Of a stretch of 12,868 nucleotides of DNA, positions 6,104 through 12,868 are shown in pieces; position 1 is the stretch's first letter; the number at the start of each line of letters is the position of its first letter. The stretch is from positions 1 to 12,868 of the forward strand of contig JAKSDL010000717.1 of NCBI GenBank assembly GCA_022360105.1, given 5' to 3'. This stretch comes from Pseudomonadota bacterium (GTDB lineage: Bacteria > SAR324 > XYD2-FULL-50-16 > JAHJRI01). The notes below the pieces were generated by a model. That model saw nothing but the letters and a program-made list of their open reading frames with translations. It did not search any database and was not told the DNA's origin. The position numbers and the translations under genes were made by a program.

Positions 6104-8233
6104 ATGGAAAGTAATCCAAAAGACCAAGTACCTGTTCTTGAAGTAAAGAACCTTGCAATTTCCTATAAAACCAGGAAAAAAGAGGTTCCTGCCGTTCGCG
6201 GCGTGAATTTTAGCGTGAAACAGGGGGAAACCGTTGGACTGGTAGGTGAATCGGGATGTGGAAAGAGCACCATCGCTTTTGGGATTTTGGATTTTCTTGG
6301 CATCAATGGAAAGATTACAGGTGGCAGTATCAAATTTAACGGAACCGAACTGGTTGGCAAGCCCAAAAAGGAATTACGGAAAATTCGCGGCAACCAGATC
6401 TCCATGGTTTACCAGGACCCGATGCAAGCCCTGAATCCGTCATTGACCATCGGCAGCCAGCTAACAGAAGTATTAACAACCCACCAGGATATCTCCAAAA
6501 CCGAAGCCAGGAAGCAAAGTATCAGAATGCTGGAAAGGGTTTACATGCCTGATGCCGCTAACGTCATGAATCGGTATCCCCATATGATTTCCGGCGGACA
6601 GCAACAGCGTGTGGTAATCGCCATGGCCATGCTGAATAACCCTTCGCTGTTGATCATGGATGAACCGACCACTGCACTTGATGTCACAGTAGAAGCCGCC
6701 GTGCTGGACCTGGTTGAAGATTTAAAAAAGGACTTTAATACGGGCATCATTTTTATCACCCACAATCTTGGTGTTGTGGCAAGAGTTAGTGATCGTCTGT
6801 GTGTCATGTACGCCGGAGAAATGGTAGAAAACGGGACCGTAAACGATCTCTTTTCCCAACCAGCCCACCCATACACCAGGGGACTGTTGTGCTGCATTCC
6901 CAGGTTATCGGATGATCTTTCTTTCGCGCAGTTATGGTCGATCAAAGGACGTGTTCCTCATCCAAATGAAAGAGCTGCCAATGCCTGTATTTTCCAACCC
7001 CGCTGTGACTGGTATGACGAGTACATCGAAAAGGAACCGGAATTGGTTAAACATTGTGATAATGCTCATCCTCCCTTGGTAAAGGTCGGTGCTGATCATT
7101 TCAGCAGGTGTTTCCTGGGAGATAATACTCTGCAGGTTCCCTGGAACGAGTATTATCGGGGTAAAAAGAAAGCTTTGGAAGCCGAAGAAGACTATTCCAC
7201 GGAAATTTCAAAAGAAGATTTAATATCCGTTGATAATCTGAAAATATACTACGAACAACAGGCGACATCCCTAAAACAGGTGATCGGAACAGAAACTAAA
7301 AAAACGGTTAAAGCCGTTGATGGTATTACCTTGAACATCAAAAAAGGCAGCATCCTCGGAATTGTTGGCGAATCCGGCTGCGGCAAAAGCACCCTGGTGA
7401 AAGGAATTATCGGATTGGAAAAACTGGCAGAAGGAGACGTGGAACTGCTGGGTATTGATATTTCAGACCCTGTATCCAAGAGATCTCAGAAGATCATTAA
7501 GGAACTGCAGATGGTTTTTCAAAATCCCGATTCAACCCTGAATCCTTCGTTTTCAGTAGGAAAACAAATTGCAAGACCTTTAAAAAAATTTAAGACAGTC
7601 CCTAAATCCAAAGTCAAACAGCAAGTGCAATCTTTGTTGCACTCCGTAAAACTGGGACATTATTATTACGACAGGCTTCCCAGACAGCTCAGCGGCGGAG
7701 AAAAACAACGGGTCGGTATCGCTCGGGCGTTAGCCAGCAGACCTAGCATGATCGTTTGTGACGAGCCGGTCTCTGCTTTGGATGTGTCCGTGCAAGCTGC
7801 AGTGTTGAATCTTCTCAATGAAATAAAAGAGGAATTTGGTTCAACCCTGATCTTTATTGCTCATGATTTGAGTGTCGTGCGCTTTATTTCTGATTTTATT
7901 GCAGTTATGTATTTGGGGAAAATCGTAGAATATGGTGCTGTAGAACACATTTATCCGCCACCTTACCACCCTTATACCGAAGCATTGCTTTCAGCGATTC
8001 CTGTGCCCGATCCTAACGCTGAAACAAGAAACATCCGACTTTCAGGCGAGGTTCCCAGTGCTCTTGAGCCACCTCCCGGTTGTCCGTTTCATACGCGTTG
8101 TCATCGCAAAGAATTTTTGCCTGACAACGGCAAAATCTGCGAAACCGAAATCCCACCGAATCAAATGGTCAGAAAAGACCACACCATCGCTTGTCATATT
8201 CCGGCAGATCAGCTATGCCGATTAGAAAATTAG
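6104..8233 (+). CDS. Fused DppD-DppF-type ABC transporter ATPase
   Basis: Both nucleotide-binding subunits of the importer in one 709-aa cytoplasmic chain; in most Dpp/Opp systems they are separate proteins of about 330 aa. First half: Walker A GESGCGKST (48-56), Q-loop Q104, signature SGGQQQR (163-169), Walker B LLIMDE (182-187), H-loop H220. Second half: Walker A GESGCGKST (422-430), Q473, signature LSGGEKQR (529-536), Walker B with D553-E554, H587. Both ATP sites therefore look complete. Each half ends with the oligopeptide-transporter C-terminal region and keeps four cysteines (C295, C301, C318, C336; C660, C666, C679, C697), the arrangement tied to a 4Fe-4S cluster in some DppD/OppD proteins. 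The linker is about residues 340-372. No ribosome-binding site precedes the ATG. The stop is TAG. The gene lies 281 bp after the permeases, so it may need its own promoter. Confidence 0.95.
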   Translation: MESNPKDQVPVLEVKNLAISYKTRKKEVPAVRGVNFSVKQGETVGLVGESGCGKSTIAFGILDFLGINGKITGGSIKFNGTELVGKPKKELRKIRGNQISMVYQDPMQALNPSLTIGSQLTEVLTTHQDISKTEARKQSIRMLERVYMPDAANVMNRYPHMISGGQQQRVVIAMAMLNNPSLLIMDEPTTALDVTVEAAVLDLVEDLKKDFNTGIIFITHNLGVVARVSDRLCVMYAGEMVENGTVNDLFSQPAHPYTRGLLCCIPRLSDDLSFAQLWSIKGRVPHPNERAANACIFQPRCDWYDEYIEKEPELVKHCDNAHPPLVKVGADHFSRCFLGDNTLQVPWNEYYRGKKKALEAEEDYSTEISKEDLISVDNLKIYYEQQATSLKQVIGTETKKTVKAVDGITLNIKKGSILGIVGESGCGKSTLVKGIIGLEKLAEGDVELLGIDISDPVSKRSQKIIKELQMVFQNPDSTLNPSFSVGKQIARPLKKFKTVPKSKVKQQVQSLLHSVKLGHYYYDRLPRQLSGGEKQRVGIARALASRPSMIVCDEPVSALDVSVQAAVLNLLNEIKEEFGSTLIFIAHDLSVVRFISDFIAVMYLGKIVEYGAVEHIYPPPYHPYTEALLSAIPVPDPNAETRNIRLSGEVPSALEPPPGCPFHTRCHRKEFLPDNGKICETEIPPNQMVRKDHTIACHIPADQLCRLEN

Positions 8234-8588
8234 CAATATCTGGCTTTTCGCATTTTTGACTTAACCATCGATTATGCAGAATCATCCAAACTTTAATTTA
8301 GGCACTCTGCAGGATATGGATGTCAGTTATCGGTTCTCCGCCAGCAGTTTGCGATGAACGCTTCACTTTCGATTTATACTCATTCATTCTGTTGAAAGAA
8401 TACTCCCCAAACATAAAGTGCAGCTCGATTGGGTCAAACAGTATAACATAGTTCTTATGTTTCCAATCAATGTTCCACAAACCGATAACAGATGGTCGAT
8501 AGCTGATAACGTTGATGTTTTAGTGTGAACAATCAATTTTTCTGATGAAACTGAATTTTGAAGAATCCCAAAAACAAATTGATTAAAA
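8234..8588. other. Spacer between ATPase and methyltransferase genes
   Basis: A 355-bp stretch with no confident gene. GTTATCGGTT (8326-8335) and AACCGATAAC (8480-8489) are a perfect 10-bp inverted repeat 144 nt apart. A 60-codon - strand frame at 8298-8480 falls largely between them; I do not recognise its product, and it could be chance or a relic of a lost gene. No T-tailed terminator was found after the ATPase stop and no convincing promoter before the next gene. Confidence 0.45.
8480..8510. repeat. GATAAC-type repeat, left copy
   Basis: This 31-bp stretch, starting AACCGAT and ending CTGATAAC, matches 10186-10216 at 24 of 31 positions without gaps and in the same orientation. The two copies flank the methyltransferase gene. 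It may be a dispersed low-complexity repeat (units like GATAAC) or the scar of an insertion boundary. Confidence 0.4.
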
Positions 8589-10040
8589 ATGATGAATCCC
8601 GGATTTAACGCCTCACCTTTGGAATATCTATCTAAAACCCAAGTTAACCAGCTACACGAGGCATCTCTAAGCATCCTTCAAGATGTGGGATGCATGATAC
8701 GCCATGAAAAGACCTTGGAAATGTTAAAAAGCAAGGGATGTAAAACCACAAGTAACGGCCTGGTTTATATACCCGCGGAATTAGTGGAATGGGCAATTGA
8801 GCAAGCGCCTGGCAAGATTACAATTTTTGATCGGATACGAAATCCCGCTCTGAATTTGCAGGGAACGAACGTGTATTTTGGAACAGGACCGGACTGCAAA
8901 TTCGTGTTGGACACTGAGTCGGGCGACCTTCTTGATTTCAATCTGGAACGAATGATCCAGGCCGTGCAATTGGCAGACAGTTTACCTAACATCGACTTTT
9001 TAATGAGTATGGCTTTAACGGGGGAATTGAAAAGCGGCACAGCCAATCTTGTTAAATTCGGAACGATGCTGCAATACTCTTCGAAACCTATCGTAACAGT
9101 TTTAGGAGCTAATATAAAAGAGCTTGAAGGTATGGTGGAGGCTGCAGCTCTTGTTGCCGGTGATAGGGGGACATTAATAAAAGAACCAAATTTTTTACTT
9201 TTAGTCGACCCAACCTCCCCCCTGGTGCATTCAGCTGAAGCGATCGAAAAACTTGCCTATATGGCAACAAACCGTCTACCGGTAATCTACGCTCCAGGTA
9301 TCATGGCCGGAGCATCCAGTCCCATTACTGTTGCCGGTGCCATCGCACAGGCTAACGCGGAAATTCTGGCCGGCCTGGTCATCCATCAACTGTACACACC
9401 AGGAGCGCCTTTTGTGTTTGGCGGCGGCATGTCTCCCCTTGACATGAAAAGCGGCCAGCCTACCTATTCTGCTCCCGAAGCGATGACAGCACAGGCAGGA
9501 TTGTGCCAACTGGGCAGATCACTCTACAAGCTGCCAACATGGGGATTTGGAGGTTGCAGTGCATCCAAACTTTGTGACGAACAGGCAGTCATGGAAGCTT
9601 CGAACTACCTGATGATGTCTTCCTGGATGGGCACCAATCTTGTTCACGATGTAGGGTATTTGGAATTTGGATTAACTTATTCCCTGGAATTGCTGACTAT
9701 TTGCGATGAAATCATCGGACAGATCAGGCATTTAATGGCTGGGATAGCGGTAAATGATGATCAGTTGGCGTTGGATGTAATAAAGCAGGTCGGCCCTTCA
9801 GGAAATTTTTTAAGTGAAGCACATACAGCAAAGCATTTTAAAAACAACTGGCAACCTGATCTGGTCGACAGGAAGTCTCGGAAAGCCTGGAGTAAGCGTG
9901 GTTCCAGTTCGTTGTTGGAAAGATGCCGGGCGAAGATTCATTCGATTATCCAACACCCTCCAAGCTGTAAGCTGGACAATGAAATGAACAGACATTTGAC
10001 TGCAATTTGCGGATTAACCGGATTATTTAAAAAGATGTGA
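8589..10040 (+). CDS. MttB-family (trimethylamine/betaine-type) methyltransferase, non-pyrrolysine
   Basis: A 483-aa cytoplasmic TIM-barrel methyltransferase of the trimethylamine methyltransferase (MttB) superfamily. It is recognised by SLSILQDVGCMIRHEKTLEML (27-47), GLVYIPAELVEWAIEQAPG (57-75), the PVIYAPGIMAGASSPIT stretch (231-247), the LVHDVGYLEFGLTYSLELL segment (351-369), and the C-terminal GNFLSEAHTAKHFKNNW-DRK-W block (405-434). Members move a methyl group from a methylated amine to a corrinoid protein. The frame is complete, with no in-frame TAG, so it belongs with pyrrolysine-free members; characterised ones use glycine betaine, proline betaine, carnitine or gamma-butyrobetaine. 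The substrate here is not known. No corrinoid protein or corrinoid:folate methyltransferase gene is in the window, so partners must lie elsewhere. The neighbouring importer could supply the substrate. ATG codons at 8589 and 8592 are equally possible starts; neither has a ribosome-binding site. Confidence 0.88.
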   Translation: MMNPGFNASPLEYLSKTQVNQLHEASLSILQDVGCMIRHEKTLEMLKSKGCKTTSNGLVYIPAELVEWAIEQAPGKITIFDRIRNPALNLQGTNVYFGTGPDCKFVLDTESGDLLDFNLERMIQAVQLADSLPNIDFLMSMALTGELKSGTANLVKFGTMLQYSSKPIVTVLGANIKELEGMVEAAALVAGDRGTLIKEPNFLLLVDPTSPLVHSAEAIEKLAYMATNRLPVIYAPGIMAGASSPITVAGAIAQANAEILAGLVIHQLYTPGAPFVFGGGMSPLDMKSGQPTYSAPEAMTAQAGLCQLGRSLYKLPTWGFGGCSASKLCDEQAVMEASNYLMMSSWMGTNLVHDVGYLEFGLTYSLELLTICDEIIGQIRHLMAGIAVNDDQLALDVIKQVGPSGNFLSEAHTAKHFKNNWQPDLVDRKSRKAWSKRGSSSLLERCRAKIHSIIQHPPSCKLDNEMNRHLTAICGLTGLFKKM

Positions 10041-10286
10041 CCAGTCGATCAGGCATTTCAGAATTTTCTTAACATGTGCCAGACCTAGGCAAAATCTCGT
10101 TCTATAATGGTCAATTATCTGTTTATTGCTTTATCAGAGAAGTGGCTTTTCAGTTGTTCGTCCAATCTTGAGAAATTGTTCCATCAACCGATCAGCGATA
10201 GCCGATGACTGATAACACATTTAAAACCGCGATAAAGCCCCATACTTGCAATCCAAAAAAGTCTAAACCAAAGCCTAAAAAATGTG
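10041..10286. other. Convergent spacer
   Basis: This space between the stops of the methyltransferase (+) and the kinase (-) contains no gene. TAACACATTT (10213-10222) and AAATGTGTTA (10280-10289) form a perfect 10-bp inverted repeat with a 57-nt gap; the right arm overlaps the kinase stop codon. The stem is A/T-rich with a long loop, so a bidirectional terminator role is doubtful. Confidence 0.4.
10186..10216. repeat. GATAAC-type repeat, right copy
   Basis: The partner of 8480-8510, with 24 of 31 identical positions in direct orientation. It lies 146 bp after the methyltransferase stop. Confidence 0.4.
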
Positions 10287-12638
10287 TTAACTGTTTGGAA
10301 TGATGAATTTGAATATCACCCCCTCCGGGTGGTTGTGCTCCGCCCAGATCCTTCCGTTGTGAGCCGTGATAATTTCACTGCAGATTGCCAGGCCAAGACC
10401 GGTTCCACCCGCTCCTGTTTTTGTTTTACTGCTTTGACTGAATTTATCAAAAATGGACTTTAACTCCGAATTAGGTACGCCAACTCCAAAATCACTCACG
10501 GATACCTGCAACGCTGGTAATTCTTGATTTTCCCTGTTTAAAACGGCATCTGACAAACTGATAATAATCCCGGAACCTTCCTGACTGAATTTCGCAGAGT
10601 TTGATAACAGATTCCTTACAACCTGGGCGATCTTAAAATTATCGCAGATAATTTGTTTGATGGCGTTGCTGTTCTCTATGGTTACATCCAGTTGCTTCTC
10701 TTTGAATAGAGGCTTCAACTCACCCACCACCTCCCGGATTATTGATTCAATGTTGTTCTCAGTCTTATGGTATTCCATTCTTCCGGATTCCATCTTGGAG
10801 AGATCCAAAAGATCATTTAACAACACCATTAGTTTACCGGCAGAGGTACGAATTTGGTTAAAATAGTGATGCAGCTTGGGTTTAGGATGGTCTATCTTTT
10901 CAATCCCATATTTGGAATAACTCAGAATCTGGTGCATGGGATTACGAAGTTCATGTGAGATATTAGCCAGGAATTCCGATTTTGCATTATTGGCTATCTC
11001 TGCTTCGTCCTTGGCTAACTGCAACTCAAATGTCCTTTTTTCAACTTCTTCTTCCAGTTCCCGCTGCGCATTTCGTAAAAAGTCCTCGGTTTTTTTTCTG
11101 GCATCAATATCCAGATTTACTCCCATGTACCCGGTCGTGTTTCCATCGCCATCGATAATTTTGTTGGCTAATCCAAACACCCAGGTTATCGTCCCTTGTC
11201 TGTCTTGAAACCGATATTCATTTTTCCAGGTAGAATCGAATTCCACCATATCATTCCAGGATTTAATTATTGTTCCTCGATCTTCTTCATGAACTCCATT
11301 CATCCAGCCTTCTCCCATGGCCTCATCGGGCATTAAACCGGTCATTTCGCACCACCGGTTGTTTACATAAATATAATTCCCTTTTTTATCAGTTAGATAA
11401 ATTCCGACAGGTGCCATTTCTGCTAAAATCTTGAAGCGGGTTTCGCTTTCCCTGTAGGCTTCTTCCGCTTGTTTTTCCAAAGTTACATCCTGGGAAAACC
11501 CGATAATCTCCGAAACCCTGCCATTTGCATCATATTCAAATGGCATCAGGGTGGTATTGAACCACTTATCATGCGCATAACAGTCGTACACGGCTTTAGC
11601 TCCACCAAACGCCTCTTCGAAATACACCTGTAACGATTCAATATTCTCCGGTCCAACCACTTCTCCAAGTCTTTTCCCCACAACTTTTTCGGTGACAGCA
11701 TTCATCTCTTCCGCTATCCTGCCTTCGCTAAAGGTCAGCCGATACTGACCGGCGCCGTCTCTTTTGTATTTGAAAACCTGGTTGGGTAATCCCTGCAATG
11801 TTCGTTTAAACTCTTCTGCAATTTTATAACGTTCTTCCTCAGCTTTTTTTCGTTTAGAGATATCCGTATTTTGAATCACCACATTCGTAATTTTGCCATC
11901 AATGTTTTGAATGGCATACGCAAATACCTCCAGAAATATTTTGGTGTGCTGAGAAAAACTAACATTCTTAATAAGAGACGTATCATACTCCAACTCAAAA
12001 CTAGTCGTACCTCCTTTATCGAAAACCTGTTTGATGGGACCAATCAGGTTCTTTTGTTTTAAAACCGGATCTTTGAACAGGTTGTACTTGCCAACTATTT
12101 CTTCTTCCTTAATTTTATAGAGCTTCAGCAAAGCTTCATTGGTTCGAATCATGGTACCTGATGGATCAGATATCCAGATAGCAGTCGGATTTTGATCAAT
12201 CATACTGTCCAAAAACAGGTTCGACATTCTCAATTCCTGCTCTGCCTTTAGCCTTTCCGCTTCAACCCTGGCATTGTTCAACGCCATTTCAATAGTTACT
12301 TTTAAGTCCCTATCCTGGACAGGCTTCAACAAGTAACCAAAAGGCATGATTATCTTTGCACGCTGTAACTTATCTTCCTCCGCATATGCAGTGAGAAAAA
12401 CAACAGGAATCTTTTCGAATTTGCGGATTTCAAGCGCAGCATCAATGCCATCCATCGGACCTTTCAGCCTGATATCCATCAAAATGATATTCGGTTTCAG
12501 CTGTTGAGATAATTCAATGGCTTGAGGACCATTATCAGTGCTCCCAACAACCTTATACCCCATTGCTTCCAAGTTGTTCTTCATTTCAAGAGCAACAACT
12601 GCTTCGTCTTCAACAATCAGGATTGATGTGCCGCCCAT
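10287..12638 (-). CDS. REC-PAS-PAS-PAS sensor histidine kinase
   Basis: A 783-aa cytoplasmic signalling kinase with no membrane segment or signal peptide. In order: a receiver domain (about 4-120) with acidic pair D11/E12, phospho-acceptor D55 in LMDIRLKG, T83 and K105; three PAS domains (about 139-263, 275-388, 401-517), the third with its PAC end EYRFQDRQGTITWVFG (474-489); a coiled coil (about 515-553); HisKA with the phospho-accepting H562 in ISHELRNP; and HATPase with N-box RNLLSNSAKFS (675-685), G1 DFGVGVP (716-722) and G2 GGTGLGL (744-750). All catalytic residues are present. A receiver at the N-terminus means the kinase itself is probably controlled by an upstream kinase. The PAS domains could sense redox state or small ligands, but no cofactor-binding residue is obvious. 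No response regulator or output protein is nearby, so its target is unknown. It converges on the methyltransferase gene. The start has only a weak GGGA upstream. Confidence 0.95.
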   Translation of the reverse strand: MGGTSILIVEDEAVVALEMKNNLEAMGYKVVGSTDNGPQAIELSQQLKPNIILMDIRLKGPMDGIDAALEIRKFEKIPVVFLTAYAEEDKLQRAKIIMPFGYLLKPVQDRDLKVTIEMALNNARVEAERLKAEQELRMSNLFLDSMIDQNPTAIWISDPSGTMIRTNEALLKLYKIKEEEIVGKYNLFKDPVLKQKNLIGPIKQVFDKGGTTSFELEYDTSLIKNVSFSQHTKIFLEVFAYAIQNIDGKITNVVIQNTDISKRKKAEEERYKIAEEFKRTLQGLPNQVFKYKRDGAGQYRLTFSEGRIAEEMNAVTEKVVGKRLGEVVGPENIESLQVYFEEAFGGAKAVYDCYAHDKWFNTTLMPFEYDANGRVSEIIGFSQDVTLEKQAEEAYRESETRFKILAEMAPVGIYLTDKKGNYIYVNNRWCEMTGLMPDEAMGEGWMNGVHEEDRGTIIKSWNDMVEFDSTWKNEYRFQDRQGTITWVFGLANKIIDGDGNTTGYMGVNLDIDARKKTEDFLRNAQRELEEEVEKRTFELQLAKDEAEIANNAKSEFLANISHELRNPMHQILSYSKYGIEKIDHPKPKLHHYFNQIRTSAGKLMVLLNDLLDLSKMESGRMEYHKTENNIESIIREVVGELKPLFKEKQLDVTIENSNAIKQIICDNFKIAQVVRNLLSNSAKFSQEGSGIIISLSDAVLNRENQELPALQVSVSDFGVGVPNSELKSIFDKFSQSSKTKTGAGGTGLGLAICSEIITAHNGRIWAEHNHPEGVIFKFIIPNS

Positions 12639-12729
12639 TAATGTCCCGTTTCAAATATTTTAAGTAATGCTTTTTGCTTGTTGATCTTGTTTTCCACTCG
12701 CCTCAACAATCAATCCGCCTAAGCTGTAG

Positions 12730-12862
12730 TGTCATTAAGGTAAGAGAATTTGGACTGATAGTCATCCTGAACCAAGGGAGAGGTCTATCATAGTCCTTAA
12801 AAGACTCTTCGCTATTCTCCGGAATGACACATTCCCGGTGATCTTTCCTTAAGTTAATGACA
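12730..12862. mobile_element. Inverted-repeat-bounded non-coding element
   Basis: TGTCATTAAGGTAAG (12730-12744) and CTTAAGTTAATGACA (12848-12862) are reverse complements at 13 of 15 positions, with the outer nine perfect. Inside, 12752-12761 pairs with 12785-12796 (GGACT and GATAG with CTATC and AGTCC, two bulged bases). GTCAT at 12761 faces ATGAC at 12824. A 133-bp non-coding unit with terminal inverted repeats and nested stems fits a MITE or a dispersed structured repeat. It lies upstream of the kinase start (12638) and may extend past the window. Confidence 0.45.
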
Positions 12863-12868
12863 TTGGGC

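Noticed and set aside
8231..8233. TAG stop of the fused ATPase as a possible pyrrolysine codon, given the MttB-family gene nearby
   Set aside because: The protein is already complete at this point, and read-through would add only 20 residues before TAA. The MttB-family gene itself has no in-frame TAG, and no pyrrolysine genes are visible.
8298..8480. 60-codon - strand frame between the ATPase and methyltransferase genes
   Set aside because: No recognised family, no ribosome-binding site, and it lies between two arms of an inverted repeat. Kept only as a possible relic in the spacer entry.
10213..10289. Bidirectional terminator formed by the 10-bp inverted repeat TAACACATTT/AAATGTGTTA
   Set aside because: The stem is A/T-rich, the loop would be 57 nt, and the right arm covers the kinase stop codon, so it is a poor terminator candidate.
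1..12868. CRISPR array, tRNA or rRNA genes
   Set aside because: No regularly spaced repeats, no cloverleaf-like segments and no rRNA-like sequence were seen on either strand.

Overview
The window (roughly 45% G+C by eye) carries seven intact protein genes: six on the + strand and one long signalling gene on the - strand. Small hairpin-rich repeats fill most of the spaces between them. The gene types are a non-pyrrolysine MttB-family methyltransferase, a Tat-exported family-5 solute-binding protein, and a cytoplasmic REC-PAS-histidine kinase. The spacers hold GC-rich palindromes of the kind seen dispersed in environmental bacterial genomes. Together these fit a free-living anaerobic or facultative Gram-negative bacterium, for example a Desulfobacterota-like lineage. 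That placement is an inference; no marker gene or rRNA is present to confirm it.

Layout: 1-347 is a hairpin-rich spacer. 348-1595 encodes a Cys/Met-metabolism PLP-dependent enzyme with several changed active-site positions. 1896-5822 is a tight gene set for a Dpp/Opp-type ABC importer: Tat-exported binding protein, DppB-like permease and DppC-like permease. A strong stem-loop lies between the binding protein and the first permease. After a 281-bp spacer holding a hairpin and a MITE-like palindromic element, 6104-8233 encodes both ATPases fused in one polypeptide (DppD-DppF). 8589-10040 encodes an MttB-family methyltransferase. 10287-12638 (- strand) encodes a REC-PAS-PAS-PAS-HisKA-HATPase kinase. 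The right edge (12730-12862) is another inverted-repeat-bounded element.

How the genes may work together: the binding protein, two permeases and double ATPase make one complete importer. The MttB-family enzyme downstream, and possibly the PLP enzyme upstream, suggest that the cargo is a methylated amine or a sulfur/methyl compound rather than an ordinary peptide. This is a neighbourhood inference only. No corrinoid protein or corrinoid:folate methyltransferase is present to complete a demethylation pathway.

The most distinctive feature is the DppB-like permease. It carries about 115 extra residues between its first two membrane helices, on the predicted periplasmic side. The insert is Trp-rich with an 11-residue Trp spacing (W97/W108 and W135/W146/W157). 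The partner permease has a smaller insertion on the same side. This points to an importer with an unusual periplasmic docking or gating element.
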